Positions 62,323 through 64,000 of a stretch of 64,000 bases of DNA are shown one piece after another (positions within the stretch are counted from its first letter, which is position 1; every line of letters begins with the position of its first letter). The notes under the pieces were generated by a model. The model was not told the origin of the DNA. It ran no database searches and worked only from the letters and a program-made list of their open reading frames with translations. A program made the position numbers and the translations under genes. This DNA is from Sphingomonas sp. (GTDB lineage: Bacteria > Pseudomonadota > Alphaproteobacteria > Sphingomonadales > Sphingomonadaceae): contig NZ_QFOB01000001.1 of assembly GCF_003248515.1 (NCBI RefSeq), positions 496,001 through 560,000 of the forward strand, in the 5' to 3' direction.

Positions 62323-63579
62323 TTACTGGTTCATCGAATCGAAGAAATCCTCGTTCGTCTTGGAATCCTTCATCTTGTCGAGGAGGAATTCCATCGCGTC
62401 GGTTGTGCCCATCTGCATCAGGATTCGGCGGAGCACCCACATCTTCGAGAGCTTCGCCTTGTCGAGCAGCAGCTCTTCCTTGCGCGTGCCGGACTTGCCG
62501 ACATCCATCGCCGGGAAGATGCGCTTGTCGGCCACCTTGCGATCGAGGACGATTTCGGAGTTGCCGGTGCCCTTGAACTCTTCGAAGATCACTTCGTCCA
62601 TGCGGCTACCGGTGTCGATCAGCGCGGTAGCGATGATGGAGAGCGAACCGCCTTCCTCGATGTTGCGGGCCGCGCCGAAGAAGCGCTTCGGGCGCTGGAG
62701 CGCGTTGGCGTCGACACCGCCCGTCAGCACCTTGCCCGACGAAGGGACGACGGTGTTGTAGGCACGGCCGAGGCGCGTGATCGAATCCAGCAGGATCACC
62801 ACGTCCTTCTTGTGCTCAACGAGACGCTTGGCCTTCTCGATCACCATCTCGGCGACGGCGACGTGGCGCGTCGCCGGCTCGTCGAAGGTGGAGGAGACGA
62901 CCTCGCCCTTCACCGATCGCTGCATGTCCGTCACTTCCTCGGGCCGCTCGTCGATCAGCAGCACGATCAGGAATACCTCGGGATGATTGTCCGTAATGGC
63001 CTTGGCCATATTCTGGAGCATCACCGTCTTGCCGACGCGCGGCGGCGCCACGATCAGGGTGCGCTGGCCCTTGCCCTGCGGCGAGACGAGATCGATCACG
63101 CGGGCCGACTTGTCCTTCACGGTCGGATCGGCAGGATCGAGCGTCAGCTTCTGTTCGGGATAGAGCGGCGTCAGATTGTCGAAATTGACGCGGTGGCGGA
63201 CTGCCGACGGATCGTCGAAATTGACCTGGGTGAGCTTGGTGAGCGCGAAATAGCGTTCGCCGTCCTTGGGCTCGCGGATCTCGCCTTCCACCGTGTCACC
63301 GGTGCGCAGGCCGAACTTCCGGACCTGGTTGGGAGAGACATAGATATCGTCTGGCCCGGCCAGATAATTGGCCTCTGGGCTGCGCAGGAAGCCGAAGCCA
63401 TCCTGCAGCACCTCGATCGTGCCCAACCCCAATATCTGCTCGCCTTCCTCGGCCTCTGCCTTGAGGATGCCGAACATCAGATCCTGCTTGCGCATCGTCG
63501 ATGCGCCCTCGACGCCACGTTCCTCGGCCATGGCGACCAGTTCGGCGGGAGTCTTCTTCTTGAGGTCTTTCAGATGCAT
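62323..63579 (-). CDS. rho: Transcription termination factor Rho
   Basis: 418 aa hexameric RNA helicase. N-terminal Rho-N domain (LKDLKKKTPAELVAMAEERGVEG), cold-shock-like RNA-binding fold with GFGFLRS (61-67 region), Walker A APPRVGKT (178-185), Walker B VVILLDSITRLGRAYN. ATG 63579 chosen; an ATG at 63624 adds residues not found in the family. Confidence 0.98.
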   Translation of the reverse strand: MHLKDLKKKTPAELVAMAEERGVEGASTMRKQDLMFGILKAEAEEGEQILGLGTIEVLQDGFGFLRSPEANYLAGPDDIYVSPNQVRKFGLRTGDTVEGEIREPKDGERYFALTKLTQVNFDDPSAVRHRVNFDNLTPLYPEQKLTLDPADPTVKDKSARVIDLVSPQGKGQRTLIVAPPRVGKTVMLQNMAKAITDNHPEVFLIVLLIDERPEEVTDMQRSVKGEVVSSTFDEPATRHVAVAEMVIEKAKRLVEHKKDVVILLDSITRLGRAYNTVVPSSGKVLTGGVDANALQRPKRFFGAARNIEEGGSLSIIATALIDTGSRMDEVIFEEFKGTGNSEIVLDRKVADKRIFPAMDVGKSGTRKEELLLDKAKLSKMWVLRRILMQMGTTDAMEFLLDKMKDSKTNEDFFDSMNQ

Positions 63580-63726
63580 CTGGGCAGTCCGGTGTGGGTC
63601 GGGGAGGGGAGAATGCGCGGGCAAAAGCGGGCGACATTCTGCTGAGCTTGGAGGCTGGAGGCCGCCGCAGGACGCGGGTGGCCGTTGGCGAGGGCGTAAA
63701 TGCCGCGTCGCGCGCCGTCAAGAGAT

Positions 63727-64000
63727 TCAGATGGTGGTCGGTGCCTCGCGGCGCAAGGCCGGCGGCCGAATCGTCAGCCACGCCGCCAGCGCCACGCCGG
63801 ATATGACCGCGCCGATCCAGACAGCGATCCACGCGGTATCTCCGAATCCTTCCTCGGCCAGATACAGCCCCGTCGCGATCAGGAAAGCGGCACACCAGCG
63901 TTTCGGATTGGCGATGATCCGTTCTGCGAACAATATGGCCAGCAGCCAGCCCAGACCGAGGATCGGCAACGCCATCAGCAGCGCGAATTCGAGCGCCGCC
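63727..64000 (-). CDS. Small membrane protein, 5' end outside the window
   Basis: The frame runs from the stop at 63727 to the window end without a stop. ATG 63975 gives 82 aa, but the upstream codons (AALEFALL) read as part of a first helix, so the gene may start beyond 64000. Three membrane helices are visible (LPILGLGWLLAILFAERI; WCAAFLIATGLYLAE; WIAVWIGAVISGVALAAWL). Unknown function, upstream of rho. Confidence 0.72.
   Translation of the reverse strand, partial: AALEFALLMALPILGLGWLLAILFAERIIANPKRWCAAFLIATGLYLAEEGFGDTAWIAVWIGAVISGVALAAWLTIRPPALRREAPTTI

Overview
The window is chromosomal DNA from a high-GC alphaproteobacterium, most probably Sphingomonadaceae (Sphingomonas or a close relative). 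The evidence is gene content and order: plsX-fabH-ihfA-merR, trpFBA-accD-folC, leuS-lptE-holA next to parB-parA-rsmG-mnmG-mnmE, and several small families that I associate with sphingomonads. It is mostly core genome. I see no rRNA, CRISPR array, insertion sequence or prophage. One tRNA is present, tRNA-Arg(CCG).

Layout, first half. 1-2209: the end of plsX, then fabH, ihfA and a MerR-type regulator (+). 2279-8145 (-): the tightly overlapping trpF-trpB-trpA-accD-folC operon, followed by two poorly characterised genes. 8332-12480 (+): a small secreted protein, a MoxR ATPase, a periplasmic TPR protein and a CoxE-like VWA protein. 12517-17345: an extended phage-shock (Psp) locus. A divergent pspF faces a near-consensus sigma-54 promoter. 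This appears to drive a secreted TonB-C-like protein, pspA, pspB, pspC, three more small PspB-like membrane/coiled-coil proteins, and finally a Sir2 deacylase. 17499-25283: superoxide dismutase, a second TPR protein, an alpha/beta hydrolase, a HerA-like ATPase, a DUF3667 membrane protein, Ogt, a DJ-1/PfpI protein and an acyltransferase. 25457-30630: an accessory-looking polysaccharide locus with a GH26-like secreted glycosidase, two GT4 glycosyltransferases, a nucleotidyltransferase and a polyprenyl-phosphate sugar transferase.

Layout, second half. 30631-31110 is a long non-coding gap. It is followed by a small membrane protein behind an apparent EcfG (general stress) promoter, then argG and tRNA-Arg. 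32914-38387 (-): a secreted protein, nth, dapB and a four-gene Mla-type lipid ABC transporter. 38545-47040 (+): HAD phosphatase, ftsK, an S9 peptidase, a LolA-like protein, xthA, ribA and an L,D-transpeptidase-like protein. A possible structured RNA ending in a strong terminator lies between lolA and xthA. 47090-49080: a YggS-type PLP protein, a thiamine-phosphate-synthase-like protein and an outer-membrane beta-barrel. 49277-53871 (+): DUF3576 lipoprotein, leuS, lptE, holA. 53903-59530 (-): the chromosome-partition/tRNA-modification operon parB-parA-rsmG-mnmG-mnmE-DUF6489, with two parS-like palindromes at 56133 and 57991. This suggests the window is origin-proximal. 59644-64000: dienelactone hydrolase, quinone oxidoreductase, TerC, an ABM-domain protein, rho and a partial membrane protein.

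The most interesting part is the Psp locus. It combines multiplied PspB-like proteins, a sigma-54-driven secreted protein placed before pspA, and a sirtuin at the distal end. That would link envelope stress to NAD-dependent deacylation. All calls come from reading the sequence; no database search was run.
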